From assembly GCA_942159475.1 (NCBI GenBank), contig OW804098.1:117515374-117579373 (forward strand): a stretch of 64,000 nucleotides of DNA, written 5' to 3'. This stretch comes from Sthenelais limicola. Its lineage: Eukaryota; Annelida; Polychaeta; Phyllodocida; Sigalionidae. The translations under genes were made by a program, and so were the position numbers. The notes under the pieces were generated by a model. It ran no database searches and was not told where the DNA came from. It saw only the letters and a program-made list of their open reading frames with translations. This document shows positions 44,171 to 56,625 of this stretch, piece by piece; the stretch's first letter is position 1, and each line of letters opens with the position of its first letter.

Positions 44171-46136
44171 TAGAAAAGATGCACACTGCAAGCAGCATCC
44201 CTCCCCAGCACCCCTCCTCTTTCTCCATCTCCTCCCTCTCCTTAAATTCTCCTCCTCCTTCTGCTCCATCTTCTCCTCCTCTCTGTCTTCCTAGTCCTTC
44301 TCCCTCTCCTCCTACTCCTCCATCATCTTCTCCTCCTCCCTCTCTTCCTTGTGCTCCTCCACCACCTCCTCCTTCTCCTCTCCCTCTCCTCCTCCTATTC
44401 CTCCATCACCACCTCCTTCCTCTCCTCCTCCCGCTCCTGCCTCTCCTCCTTCTCCTCCTCCTGCCTCCTCCTCCTTCTCCTCCTCCCTCTCCTCCTCCCT
44501 CTCCTCCTCCCTCTCCTCCTCCCTCTCCTCCATCTCCTCTCCCTCTCCTCCTCCTATTCCTTCATCACCACCTCCTGCCTCTCCTCCTCCTGCCTCCTCC
44601 TGCCTCTCCTCCTGCCTCTCCTCCTGCCTCTCCTCCTGCCTCTCCTCCTGCCTCTCCTCCTGCCTCTCCTCCCTCGCCTCCTCCCTCTCCGCCTTCTGCT
44701 CCTCCCTCGCCTCCTGCCTCTCCTCCTCCGGCCTCCTCCTCCTGCCTACTCCTCCCTCTCCTCCTCCCTCGCCTCCTCCCTCTCCTCCCTCTCCTCCTCC
44801 CTCTCCTCCTCCTGCCTCCTCCTCCCTCTCCTCCTCCCTCTCCTCCTCCCTCTCCTCCTCCCTCTCCCCCTGCCTCTCCTCCTCCCTCTCCTCCTCCCTC
44901 TCCTCCTCCCTCTCCTCCCTCTCCTCCTCCCTCTCCTCCTCCTCCTCCTCCCTCTCCTCCTCCCTCTCCTCCTCCTCCCTGCCTTCCCTCCTCCTCCTCC
45001 TCCTCCCTCTCCTCTTCCCTCTCCTCCTGCCTCTCCTCCTCCCTCTCCTCCTCCCTCGCCTCCTCCCTCTCCTCCTTCTGCTCCTCCCTCGCCTCCTGCC
45101 TCTCCTCCCTGCCTTCCCTTCTCCTCCTCCTCCTCCTCCTGCCTGCCTTCCTTCTCTCTACTCTCCTCCTCCTCTCCTCCTGCCTCTCCTCCTGCCTCCC
45201 TCTCCTCCTGCCTCCTCCTGCCTTCTCCTGCTTCTCCTGCCTCTCCTCCTCCCTCCCCTCCTGCCTCGCCTTCTGCCTCCCCCTCCTCCCTCTCCTCCTC
45301 CCTCTCCTCTTCCCTCTCCTCCTGCCTCTCCTCCTCCCTCTTCTTCTGCCTCCCCCTCCTCCCTCTCCTCCTGCCTCTCCTCCTCCCTCTCCTTCTGCCT
45401 CCCCCTCCTCCCTCTCCTCCTCCCTCTCCTCCTCCCTCTCCTCCTCCCTCTCCTCTTCCCTCTCCTCCTCCCTCTCCTCCTCCCTCTCCTCCTCCCTCTC
45501 CTCCTCCCTCTCCTCCTCCCTCTCCTCCTCCCTCTCCTCCTCCCTCCTCCTCCTCCTCTCCTCCTCCCTCTCCTCCTCCCTCTCCTCCTCCCTCTCCTCT
45601 TCCCTCTCCTCCTGCCTCTCCTCCTCCCTCTCCTCCTCCCTCTCCTCCTCCCTCTCCTCCTCCTCCTCCTCCCTCTCCTCCTCCCTCTCCTCTTCCTCCC
45701 TGCCTTCCCTCCTCCTCCTCCTCCTCCTCCCTGCCTTCCCTTCTCCTCCTCCTCCTCCTCCTCGTCCTCTCCTCCTCCCTGCCTTTCCTTCTCCTCCTCC
45801 TCCTCCTCTCCTCCTCCCTGCCTTCCCTCCCCCTCCTCCTCCTCCTCCTCCTCCCTGCCTTCCCTTCTCCTCCTCCTCCTCGTCCTCTCCTCCTCCCTGC
45901 CTTTCCTTCTCCTCCTCCTCCTCCTCTCCTCCTCCTCCCTGCCTTTCCTTCTCCCCCTTCTCCTCCTCCTCTCCTCCTCCATGCCTTCCCTCCCCCTCCT
46001 CCTCCTCCTCCTCCCTGCCTTCCTTCTCTCTACTCTCCTCGTCATCTCCTCCTCCCTGCCTTCCCTTCTCCTCCTCCTCCTCGTCCTCCTCCTCTCCTCC
46101 TCCCTGCCTTCCCATCTCCTCCTCCCTGCATGCTTG
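44171..46136. repeat. 2-kb homopyrimidine (CTCCTC-type) tract
   Basis: Almost pure C/T on the plus strand with cctcctccctct-type units, interrupted mainly by isolated G in cctgcctctcctcctg variants and by ccttccct units toward the right. All six frames are open over long distances, which reflects composition, not coding. It ends just before the assembly gap and may be longer than assembled. Confidence 0.95.
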
Positions 46137-46139
46137 GTT

Positions 46140-46339
46140 NNNNNNNNNNNNNNNNNNNNNNNNNNNNNNNNNNNNNNNNNNNNNNNNNNNNNNNNNNNNN
46201 NNNNNNNNNNNNNNNNNNNNNNNNNNNNNNNNNNNNNNNNNNNNNNNNNNNNNNNNNNNNNNNNNNNNNNNNNNNNNNNNNNNNNNNNNNNNNNNNNNNN
46301 NNNNNNNNNNNNNNNNNNNNNNNNNNNNNNNNNNNNNNN
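46140..46339. other. Assembly gap of exactly 200 N
   Basis: A round-number run of N immediately after the homopyrimidine tract; true size unknown. Confidence 0.98.
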
Positions 46340-46986
46340 GAAGTCATGCCATTGACTATTCTCTAGAATTGTCTAAATAGTATAACACAATGTATTCACG
46401 TTGGTATACAAATATAGGCAATACCATCAGAATGTAAAGGTATGAAACATTCATTATTCATTTATTATTGGATTATGTCCATTTCGCCTCAACCTTCAGA
46501 ACATATAATTAGTAATTCTGTATCTTTTTATGTTAATAAAATAGTTATATTTGTACAGAGATATTCATCTTAAGTGGCGACGCATAAAAACCATCCTTTT
46601 CATTATATCTGGGCTAATTTTTTTTTGAACATAGTTTATTGCAGGGTAGACAATCAGCGTCGTCGCAGTGACGATGTTCCCACTGCCTGCCTATTAATAT
46701 TTACAATGATACATTCTTCAATTTATAGAAAATAGAAAAAAAAAAAAAAAGGGGAAAAGAGACGGATAATACAGAAAAGAAAAAGGCAAAGATGAGTAGA
46801 CAAGAAGACCTAATGAAATGTTGTATTTATTAATGAATACCTAACTGAATTATCCAAAAATGTAAGTCTGTTATAGGACCGATATAGCTATAGCGGCATT
46901 GGTCTTCAGTCTAAAGAGGAGACCCAACAACTCCTTTTTGCTAAAAAAATCTTGACAAATAAATGTTGACCTATATATCATATATG
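46340..46986. other. Intergenic with a short poly(A) run
   Basis: An A run of about 16 lies at 46737-46752, next to gggg. No gene is supported. Confidence 0.45.
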
Positions 46987-47394
46987 TGATGTGTTTCAGG
47001 AAAATGAGTCATAAGTTGCAAAAAATAGATTTTGAGCTACCATTATATTTGAAAAGATGAGATCAAGCCGATTCCAATGATAGTAAACAGTCCACTAATC
47101 CAATAAGTATTTCTAGATTTTAAATCTGATATTTTTATTTGGGAAAAAAAAAGTTGGCAATATTTCTGGGGGGTAATGAACAGTAAAGTAACTAAATATA
47201 GTTCATATAAGGACCTTTAAAACGAAAGGATATATTACATACATTGTCCTGAAATTTGATACACCGATCGATATATCTATAAGTGATTAGCTCTCCAAAA
47301 ACCAGAACATTCCAATAAAGTGATCTTGTAAAATAAACACTTTGAAAAATATTATTTTTGCGACTTATGACTCATTTTCCTGGAACACACCACA
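46987..47394 (-). mobile_element. MITE family A, copy A10
   Basis: 408 bp, flanked by TA on each side. Interior inverted relative to A3, right terminus slightly diverged (ggaacacaccaca). Confidence 0.84.
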
Positions 47395-47766
47395 TATGGG
47401 AATATATCTGAACCGGATGTTGACGCTGGTGACCTGACCTTGGCCGCGCTACTACCTGTTCGCGCCAGTTCTACCCAAGCCGCCATGATCGGAACACCTT
47501 AGAAAATATCAATTGTGTTGTGCTTTACCAGGTCTCATACATACATATAATCTGATCAATAGAAAATATAGTTACCACTAATTTACCATTGATAATTCTC
47601 TGGATTTCATTCATCTTGTTTATGTGAAGTATTGCGATCAAGGTAATCTGATTGGAACTGACTAAATGCTAGGCGCCAGGCTACTAATGGACTAGACTAT
47701 ACAATGGTCATATCTACTACCTGCACTGACTTACGTCCGACCACCAATTTAAGGTTAGGGTTAGGG

Positions 47767-48263
47767 TTATAGCAGGGAGGTATATACAGAGGGAGCCCGG
47801 GGAGGGAGCAGAACCGAGGTTCAATGCGTGGTACCCCAATAGTTAAGAGTAATGCCACTACAGCTTGTGGCGCTAACTACAGTAATAGAAATAGACACAT
47901 AGAAATAGACACATGTGTCTATTTCTATGCTACATTGAATCAGGTCCACCCACTCCCACCCATATATATCCAATAGCCAGCAATTGTATAGCTATTTTTA
48001 ACTATGTGACTGTTATGGTGTTGCTGGGAAAAGGCAATCAAATTTACCTGGGCTACCAATGTGTCAAAGATTATGTATGCTGATGGAACAACTTATAATT
48101 ATATAGCTGTTGTTTATAGATGTATGATTAAATGGTACTAGTGTCAACAAAAGCACTGCAGCGCCACCTGCTATACCATAGTGATAACACAACCCTACCA
48201 AGCATTGTCCTATGTGATATGCCTGTGGCTTCCGCTCCCTTGTATATACCTCCCTGGTTATAG
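47767..48263. mobile_element. MITE-like element F with about 30-bp inverted ends
   Basis: The left end ttatagcagggaggtatata (47767 onward, continuing to 47796) and the right end 48234-48263 are inverted copies matching at about 26 of 30 positions. The interior is non-coding. It contains a perfect 30-bp palindrome at 47899-47928 and a partial direct repeat (agaaatagacacat) beside it. A tandem ggttagggttagggtta lies just outside the left end. Only one copy is seen here. Confidence 0.6.
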
Positions 48264-48383
48264 TTATCAATCCATACTCTATTTCACCTTACAGGATATT
48301 GAGAAAACAGTAGCCTAGGTCCATACCTGTCCACTAGGTGGCACCAGCATAACTCCTGAATTTCGACCTAGGGATATACACAT

Positions 48384-48430
48384 ATCTGATGTGTTCCAGG
48401 CGAAAATGTCACAAGTCGAACAAAAACACA
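48384..48430 (+). mobile_element. MITE family A, end fragment A11
   Basis: Left-terminus remnant only: tctgatgtgttccaggcgaa and then aatgtcacaagtcg. Confidence 0.5.
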
Positions 48431-49434
48431 TTTTGCATAATAATTTCAATAATGTGTAGGAATATTCCCTCCAGTTAACTTACATTTCATTCATCGTTAC
48501 GGTAATCCACAATGGCCGCAGAAAATGTGCACGAGTGATCACGCTATCTATATCTAGGCTATTCAGGGTTCTCACCAGAAATACTTGACAGGAAAATTTT
48601 GAGCAAAATGATGCTGTTTTAGTGCGTTCTGCTGATTTTAAAGGCCAGCAGGTCAATCCCTTAAACATTAAATGTTAGTTTCACAGTTTACATGATTAAA
48701 CTTAATTTTCTCCCTAACAATATTTTTGAGACATCATTTTTCTAATAACGTAGCATAGCGTCATTACACAATTAAATAATTTGAAATAGAACAAATAATA
48801 GCATACTTATTACCATCTCATTCCGAATGCATTAAAATCTTAAGAGATATTGGCGTTACTACTTTACAGTAAATAAAGTAAAAGGCAATATTTATCTGAA
48901 TAGAATATCTGAAAACTATCTGATTCTATGCATGTCTGTGGGTATGTATGATGACAAGGTAAGGAGTATCCTTAATATTGGGGCACATTACTTCTGCTAC
49001 GCTGGACGTCCTGTTTCATCATGTATAAGTCTTACTGATTTTCAATATAAACGGTTCTCTCTCGATACATTTTGATAGGGAAAATACACACCCAAATGTG
49101 GATCTGAATAGTCTAAATATCTGTGATTTTTCAGTATTTGATATGCAATGTAAATGCCAATATGTGACAGGAGCATATTTTCTGACATGCGATTAGTATT
49201 TTTGAATCAAATTATCGGGCTGCTATGCTCAAAAAGGCTGACAAGAACCCTGCTATTGGTAATTATAATTAAAACATTTACCAAGTGGACTTGGTATTGA
49301 GTTCAGACCTAAGGGTAAGCCATTCCTATCTAATCTTGTAAATTGGACTTGTAAATTACAATTATAAATTACAAATAACCTATAGGCCCTATATATGAAA
49401 TTCTGGGAAAGTAAATCTATAATTTTCATGCTCA
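48431..49434. other. Intergenic, nothing recognised
   Basis: AT-rich, without supported genes or repeats. Confidence 0.45.
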
Positions 49435-49490
49435 TTCTACGTACCTTCTTTTTTTTTTTTTTTTTTTTTTTTTTTTCTACGTACCTTCTT
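49435..49490 (-). mobile_element. Poly(A) insertion flanked by a 16-bp direct repeat
   Basis: ttctacgtaccttctt occurs at 49435-49450 and again at 49475-49490, with only T between. On the minus strand this is a bare poly(A) tract with a target-site duplication, the expected trace of a severely 5'-truncated LINE-type retrotransposition. Confidence 0.65.
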
Positions 49491-50460
49491 TGAATAGGCG
49501 CCTCATACAAAGTCCCTTGACTTAATTAGCGCTGGGGGGCACCTATTCAAGGAAATACCGTATCTGCTTCTTATATACAGACAGCGTGTATTTAATGTCA
49601 GAATTGATATTTGTACACCTTTAGGAATTATATAAATTCTTAAATAATATGACATTAAACTATATTTTACTTACTATCTATCACATAAGTTATTTTGCTG
49701 TAAAATATGCCTATGTAGGTGTTACTGTTAGCACCCTTTCCCGGTGGTAACTGCCGTGTTGTTTCAGGGCCTCTATTCATAAAGCATTTTTATACATAGA
49801 ATGTCTCAACTGGGTCTGAAATTTCAGACGGCCTCAAAATTATAAGCTATGATTTGTTCATAATTTGTAAAATTCATTGTTTTGACTTATTTCCGTTTCC
49901 CAAAGGAAACATGACAGGGTCCAGTAAGATCTAAATTCTGGACAAAATAAACCTATATATGCTTCAAATGTGAGCACTCAGGAGGGTCCCAATAGAGAAA
50001 ATTAATTCTGTTAATTCTATTTTCTCAAAAAGTTTTTTTTTGTGAAGCAAGAAAATTGGGTTGTCATTTTTGTTTGACAACGTAGAGTTGTGGGGCTTTA
50101 TTTCATTGTCATTAGGCAAATTAATTGTTATCCATTGCAATGACATTCGAACAGACAGATTCAGAACATTATGATCTCAAGTGTGACATCTGCCCCCCCC
50201 CCCCCCCACACACACACCTAGACCTGCCTTCTGGTACTGCCCCTGCAATATGTGGTTGTCCGCTCACGCCATTGAGAGGTGAAACCTGGTTGTCCGTTGG
50301 ACGCCCAAATATTCAATTTTGGTTGTCTGCATGGCTGACCTGGGTGGTGCGGACAACCCGGCTGCAGGACTTTTCCAAACCTGATTTGATAATGATGCAA
50401 ATTCCTCATGAAATGCATACACAATACTTCTCTTATATACTGTTCTAATTTTGGTTTCAG
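49491..50460. other. Intergenic with a C-run/(CA)n
   Basis: A run of about 15 C followed by (CA)n lies at 50193-50216; the same composition recurs at 59161-59186. Open frames crossing it are not convincing genes. Confidence 0.45.
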
Positions 50461-50547
50461 GTAGAGCTACTGGCACATGTTACTGGTACCATTGCTAAAG
50501 CTGAGACAACTAACAACATGATGAAGTTCATCAAGTGGAACCTATAG
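50461..50547 (+). other. Possible small exon, unrecognised
   Basis: An acceptor-like ttctaattttggtttcag ends at 50460 and a donor-like ctatag|gtaggt follows at 50548. One frame is open for 28 codons, with TAG as its last codon. No family is recognised. It may be a chance open frame. Confidence 0.2.
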
Positions 50548-51012
50548 GTAGGTCTTTCAAGACTTAATCGCTCTATTGTGCAGTTTTTTGGTAAGTTCTT
50601 ACTATGATAAATATAAATCCTAAAATGGTTTCAGCATTCAAAATCACAATTTGCCCTTTTTGCGAAGTTAAAATTGGTGCGGGTAAGTTGTTTTGGCCAT
50701 AAACTTGGCAACAAGGGCAAGCCAAATTTATAGCACTTGGTGGTTAAATTCTGTCCAGAAATCTGGAACGTCTGTTATACAAATGTAGAGAATCACTGTT
50801 TAAATTTTGGTCACATTTATTGACCAGTCCAGTAAATATTGATATGTGACATATGGACATTTAATTCAAGATAATATAATAGTATATGAGATATGGATAG
50901 TATATGGTCATTGAGAAAGATATGGATCACTGTATGGCATTACATATGTTTAACAATTATTGAAGAATGTATCCAATTTGAGTGTCATATTTCCCTTTTC
51001 ATCATATTGCAG

Positions 51013-51167
51013 AGGCAGTCAAGAACACTGGGCCAAATGAAAAGAAGGACACTGATTCAGTGAAACCCATTGCTATATGCAACAACCTATGGGCTACTGG
51101 ATCCAAGTTAAACTACCGGGTCAACCAGGATACAAATGGCAGAATCGGTGATCGTTCACAGTAGAGA
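51013..51167 (+). other. Possible terminal exon, unrecognised
   Basis: After a pyrimidine-rich stretch and ttgcag (ending 51012), a frame of about 50 codons is open to a stop at 51162-51164. It is hydrophilic, with no recognised motif. Joining it to 50461-50547 does not keep a clean frame, so a shared gene is not established. Confidence 0.2.
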
Positions 51168-53050
51168 CTAATGACCCTGCCCTAGAAAGAATGTTTCACT
51201 GTAATAATGATAATTAGGGTTGTTCTTTTCAATCCATACTATTGGTGCTAAACGCAAATGGAACTATATAAAAAAACATGATCATATGAAATTATATAGT
51301 GCAAAACAAGTGGTATAATAACCAGGAGTTCAACTACCTTTACCCCAATTCAAAGGTTATGTGATATAAAGACCAAGGTACAAATGTTTCATGAGCAGAT
51401 GGAAATGTGTATGTCACCATGGCGACAGATGAAGCTAGGACATACATGATTCTGTTAAAGTATGAAATATATAATTTCCGCATCCCCTCGGATTTGTTTG
51501 TTATGTTCAGATGCACAACATAACAGAATATTGGGAAGAAATTCCATTACTCGTGATTCTAGCCCAGAATAAGTGAACAAGAGTCACTTTAAAATTTTTG
51601 CTATTTTTGAAGGAGGTGGCTCAATTTCATTCAAAATAGTTTCCTTGAGACTGTCTACAACCTAATTCTCCCTGTCCTGGATAACGCGAAAATAAGCTAT
51701 CCGACCATCACGCCACCTAGCTTTTCTTTTGGTTGAAATGCGGGAGGTTCCGGTCATGGCACCCGCAACCTAAGAAACAGAGTAGGCCTAAACATGGTTC
51801 ATTTTTGTCAGGTAGCTGAGTACTGAATATTTCCTGTTAAATTATTTTCTCTATTTCATCTAACATTTGCATTTGACGTCAAAGCCTATGACACAGTAGG
51901 TTGCTGCAATCAACGATTGGAATAGTTTAAATTTCATGAAGTATTTATGTATATGCTATATCGTAAAGGTTTAGATATTTTGCTCAATGTTATCAAGTTT
52001 ATATTGCTCAAAGGAAGAAAGGAATGTTTGGAAATATAATGGTTTCAATGCATTCAAGCTGCCATGTCGCCAACCACCGATAATGATGTTATTTTTAGCA
52101 GATAAGGCCCAGACCTTAGCATATTTCAATATAATAGGCAGAAGTAGATGATTGTTACTCTTCTAATTATATTCATTTTCTCTATGACGATTTAGCAAAA
52201 ATTTTAATATTTTAAATTTCAAGCAATACAGACAGGATATTCATTGGTTTGAGTCTTCTTGTGTAAACTTTGATCTTTGTTGGGATAAATATCTCCTCCC
52301 ACCTGCAGATACGTTTTCGCTATTCATCGTATATATGCCCCCTAGGACGTCAGAAATATTGATACTCAGTTAGGTCCAGACACCCACATTCCTCGATACC
52401 AATATCCAGCGATAAGCTTAACCGCAAGGCTAAGACTAAGGCTAAAGTGTTAATGACTCCCTGAGACTTAGTTGACCAAAACTGCCTTCTGAATCTGACT
52501 GTACTGTTTGTATTGATATACTTGAATGGATAGATGTACTTGATCTGATTGTATGGATGTAGTTTCAGCCAGTATTGTTAATTATTTTGCCAGTGGTGAT
52601 TTTGCATTGCACGGTAGCATTTAAGTTCTAATGACTGGAATATTTGTCTTAAGTAGTATTAATGTATAAATATGTCACATTGTACTCGATTAGGGTATTT
52701 TGCTCAAAGTTATTGAGTTCATTATTGCTCAAAGAGAGGGAATAATGTTTGGAAATATTTGGCATATTAGAGCTTTGTAAAACATTGATATACTGGTGAG
52801 AAATGTGAGAAGTCTAAATATATCACCAGCAAAATTTATTTCAGGCGATTCATCAACCTTTTGTTCTTTTATATTGTTCTGCACCTATGAATGGAATTAA
52901 ATAAATACTGATTAACTGAAGTTGCCATTGTCATGGTTTTTTGTTCCAGCTCCCACATCTCTTTATGAAAGCATTAAAAAGTCCATCATATAGAATACCC
53001 ATAATCAAACAAGGAACAATGACCTAAACATTTTCCATATGACCATTGAA
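51168..53050. other. Intergenic, nothing recognised apart from one inverted repeat copy
   Basis: Only the inverted partner (about 52395-52460) of the TTAGCC-bearing repeat at 20.8 kb stands out. The phrase attttgctcaa.gttat.a(a/g)ttcat.attgctcaaag occurs twice (about 51980 and 52700), hinting at a diverged local duplication of roughly 0.7 kb. Confidence 0.45.
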
Positions 53051-53059
53051 AACGCTTTT

Positions 53060-53245
53060 TACTTGTAAACACTTTTTGAATAGAAGACGTTTTAACTCCT
53101 AAACACATTTTTACTTGAAAACGTTTTACCCTCTAAACACTTTTTTACTTGAGGACGTTTTACCCTCTAAACACTTGTTTACTTGAGGACGTTTTACCCT
53201 CTAAACACTTTTTAGCTTGAGGACGTTTTTCCCTCTAAACGTTTT
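53060..53245. repeat. About 34-bp tandem repeat
   Basis: Four to five copies of a unit containing gaggacgttttaccctctaa followed by acacttgtttactt. It is followed by related aacgtctcaaaa and by three aagacgtcatcaa units at 53350-53385. Confidence 0.75.
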
Positions 53246-53737
53246 TGAGAACGTTTTGGGGAAAAAAACGTCTCAAAAGTGGGGGCAAAAAAAGCGTCTT
53301 CACGACTGTTAGAATGAAGACGTTTTTGCTTTCAGTGTAATTACGTCATCAAGACGTCATCAATTCAAGACGTCATCAAATCATCATTATATAAATTGTA
53401 TTAAAGATATTGGAATTTAATGGTGTAAATTAGTTAAAAGAAGCAAAACAATTAAGTTGAAAGTTAGATATGATCTGTGATTGATTGTGATTTTGTCGGC
53501 GAATGAAATGTATCACACCATGTGAAATCTTGTCGAATAAACATTTAAACAAAAATCGATGACGTGAAGTTGGCGGATGTAAACAGAGGGTGAGGTGGGA
53601 GGAGCTACTGAGCTGCAAAGGAGATCAACATTCATGCTATTTTTCGTTGATGTTCACTGTGATTTTTTTTCAGGTTAAATGTCGGAAAAACAATAATAAA
53701 TACAGGTTATCTAACGCGTTGGTGGAAGGAGCGTGAA

Positions 53738-53943
53738 TATTGCACGAGTTGCATAGCAACGAGTCCAATATTCTAAGCAACTGAACAGATTTATTATACA
53801 TGCTTTCACTCATGAAAATAGAAAAATATCGAGTCATACACTTGAATTTTACCGGTAATCTTAGCAAAAAAACAGATTGGTTGCCATGACAAGCCCACGT
53901 AAATCACTAGTGAAATACGCACAATGCGTAAATCACTCTAGTT
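53738..53943 (+). repeat. Interspersed repeat family D, copy 2
   Basis: Matches 31663-31890 in the same orientation, with small gaps. Confidence 0.8.
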
Positions 53944-54187
53944 ACATTGTTTTCAGAGCAATACGTGTATAATAAAGACTAAGGTAAATAATATCTTTGT
54001 CTACGTATTTTTTTGTCTCAGCATATTCTATGTAAGAGAAAGTACATGTGCCCTCACTTGACCAACAATATTTAGTTAAAAAATAGGCAAATTGGCACCT
54101 GCAATAAACACTTGAGATCTACATCTTGTGCAAGGTGGGTGTGTCTTATCACCTTATCAATATCCGTATCATTATAATGCGTTTATA

Positions 54188-54594
54188 TGTGATGTGTTTC
54201 ATGAAAATAAGTCATAAGTCGCAAAATTGATATTTTTCAAAGTGTTTTTTCACAAGATCACATTATTGAAATGTTCTATTTTTGGGGGAGATTATTCCTT
54301 ATAGCTATATCAATTGAGGTATCAAATATCAGGACAATCTATGTAATATATCCTTTCGTTTTAAAGGTCCTCATATGGACTACATTTAGTAACTTTACTG
54401 TTTATTGACCCCCAGAAATATTGGAAACTTTTTTTTTTCAAAAACGAAAATGTCAAACTTAAAATCTAGAAATACTTAAGATTATTAAACTGTTTACTAT
54501 CGTTGGAATCAGCTTGATCTCATCTTTTCAGTTATATGGTATCTCAAAATCTATTTTTTGCGACTTATGACTCATTTTCCTGAAACACATCACA
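54188..54594 (+). mobile_element. MITE family A, copy A12
   Basis: 407 bp inserted in block E; flanks tttata and tatatc against the corresponding uninterrupted AT-rich site near 17775 indicate a TA duplication. Confidence 0.88.
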
Positions 54595-54812
54595 TATATC
54601 AACTACGTCTATGTTATGTGTTAATAGAAAAAAAATATGTGTGAGTGTTCATATGGAATAGAAAGATTCCCTTCACTTCACATCCAATTAAGAATTTGGA
54701 AAACTACATTTTTTAGTATACCAACAAAATATGTTTCGGAACTGCCATTTTTAAGTGATTTCTCCCTTGAAATCGATGCCAGTTTTGTCTACATTCACTT
54801 AGGTACCTAATT

Positions 54813-55204
54813 TGTGATGTGTTCCAGGCAAATGAGTCATAAGTCGCAAAAAAATAGATTTTGAGATACCATTATATTTGAAAAGATGAGATCAAGCTGA
54901 TTCCAACGATAGTAAACAGTCTAATAACCTAATAAGTATTTCTAGAATTTAAGTTTGATATTTTCGTTTTGGAAAAAAAAGTTTCCAATATATGTTTACA
55001 ATAAACAGTAAAGTTACTAAATGTAGTCCATATGAGGACCTTTAAAACGAAAGGACATATTATATAGATTGTCATGAAATTTGATACATCGATTGATATA
55101 GCTATAAGTGATCAACCCACCAAAAATGAGAACATTCCAATAATGTGATCTTGTGAAAATATCAATTTTGCGACTTATGACTCATTTTCCTGAAACACAT
55201 CACA
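54813..55204 (-). mobile_element. MITE family A, copy A13
   Basis: 392 bp. The filled site has cctaatt at the left and tttgtttccc at the right; the empty site near 18505-18520 reads cctaatttgtttccc. The element therefore duplicated TT and begins exactly at TGTGATG. Confidence 0.9.
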
Positions 55205-56149
55205 TTTGTTTCCCTCTTTACTGATACTAAATATCTCTTATGTAAGGAATTATTGTTGGAATGGAAGCAAGTGGAAAGTCTTTAGGGGCCGTGTGCATTT
55301 ATTTTCAGCCCGATCCATATGCACTTATAACATGCATGGCATAGCGTCAGTGAGTTGTATCTGGGTCAGATTTTCAGAAAATGTACAATTTGCAGATGTA
55401 CACATTTAGTAATTTCTGCTAACTTCTGCTAAAAATGATAAATTTTGGATATATCTGAGTACTTTGGTATCGCATTGATTAAAGTATCGAACAGTTTTGG
55501 GGCCATCCACAAATGACGTCATGCCCTAGGGGGGGAGGGGGGATTGAGTTTTTATGACAAGGTATGACAATGGGGGGAGGGGGGTCAACTCATGTATGAC
55601 ATCATGTTTTTATGTTTTCAATAAAAAACTACCGTAGTGGGGAAATTTGTGCTTTAAGTAAAATACATTTGAAATACACCTTAAAATAGAAGATTACTGG
55701 ATGCATGCTTCTATGGCCTCTATATCTAGATATATCCAGATCATTTTGGTTTTGTTGCAAATCAAACTTCAACAATGGCACCATGTGAAAACATCCCTAA
55801 CGGATATTGGGTTTTTTTCGATGATAATTTAAAAAATTGTATTGGCCTTAAGCTGAATTTAAAAAGAAAAAAAATGAATGAAAACAGGTGTAATATAACT
55901 TGAGTGGTAGCATTACACTGCCTTTATTAAATAAATAATATATGACAAATTCTCTAAGAGCATGTCAGCTGGTATTGGAAATATCTGCAAATATGGATGC
56001 CAGCAATATATTTTTACGCACCATTGGTGTTGGAGGTCATGCAATCTTGTCCTGATATAGACCCATGCATTTTACACATAGGTAGCAATACAATGACTGA
56101 TACCACACCCTTTGCCCCACCAGTGCCAATGCCAAGGATGGTATTTCCA

Positions 56150-56625
56150 TGTCCTCAAGATCGTTCTTGAGGCAGTTGACAGTAGTGTGTACACGTCACC
56201 TCTTAATCTTTTAAAGTAAAGGGTAGGCAAGTCAAGTTCCCTTATATTTATGTTTGGACTTTGTCACTCTCCTTTGAAGGTTCTCCAGAGTATTGATATT
56301 AACCATCTACTCAGGGTTCCGGACTGGTGCACCATGTTCTAAGTGTGGCCTGATCAGCCCTTTGAAAAGCTTGCTGGAAATACCTTGGTCCAGGTCCTTC
56401 TTATTATGCCCATAATCTTGTTAAATTTGGCTACATGAGCATTTACCTCTTCCCTAAATTTCAGATGGTTATCAACAAAGCACCTAGATCTTTTTCTGTG
56501 GTGATTTCCTCTAGCAATCTCATGTTCCTGCTTACAATAGTTGAAGCCTGGCACAAGAATGAGTTTCCCAGATGCATGACATTTGGCACTCAACCCTTGG
56601 GGCGCCCTGTAACAGCCTAACAATC
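56150..56625 (-). pseudogene. LINE (CR1/L2/Jockey-like) reverse transcriptase C-terminal fragment
   Basis: On the minus strand, phrases typical of the post-RT region of non-LTR retrotransposons can be followed: VDNHLKFREEVNAHVAKFNK, IMGIIRRT, then after a one-base frameshift LIRPHLEHGAPVRNPE, then INTLENLQRR and LAYPLL. Several stops and shifts break it. It is a dead fragment carried inside the 2.84-kb transposon. Confidence 0.72.

Noticed and set aside
44179..46380. Long open frames on both strands over the CT-rich tract
   Set aside because: They arise from homopyrimidine composition, are open in many frames at once and run through the N gap.
47751..47769. TTAGGG repeats as a telomere
   Set aside because: Only about two and a half units at the edge of a MITE-like element; too short to mean more than chance or a relic.
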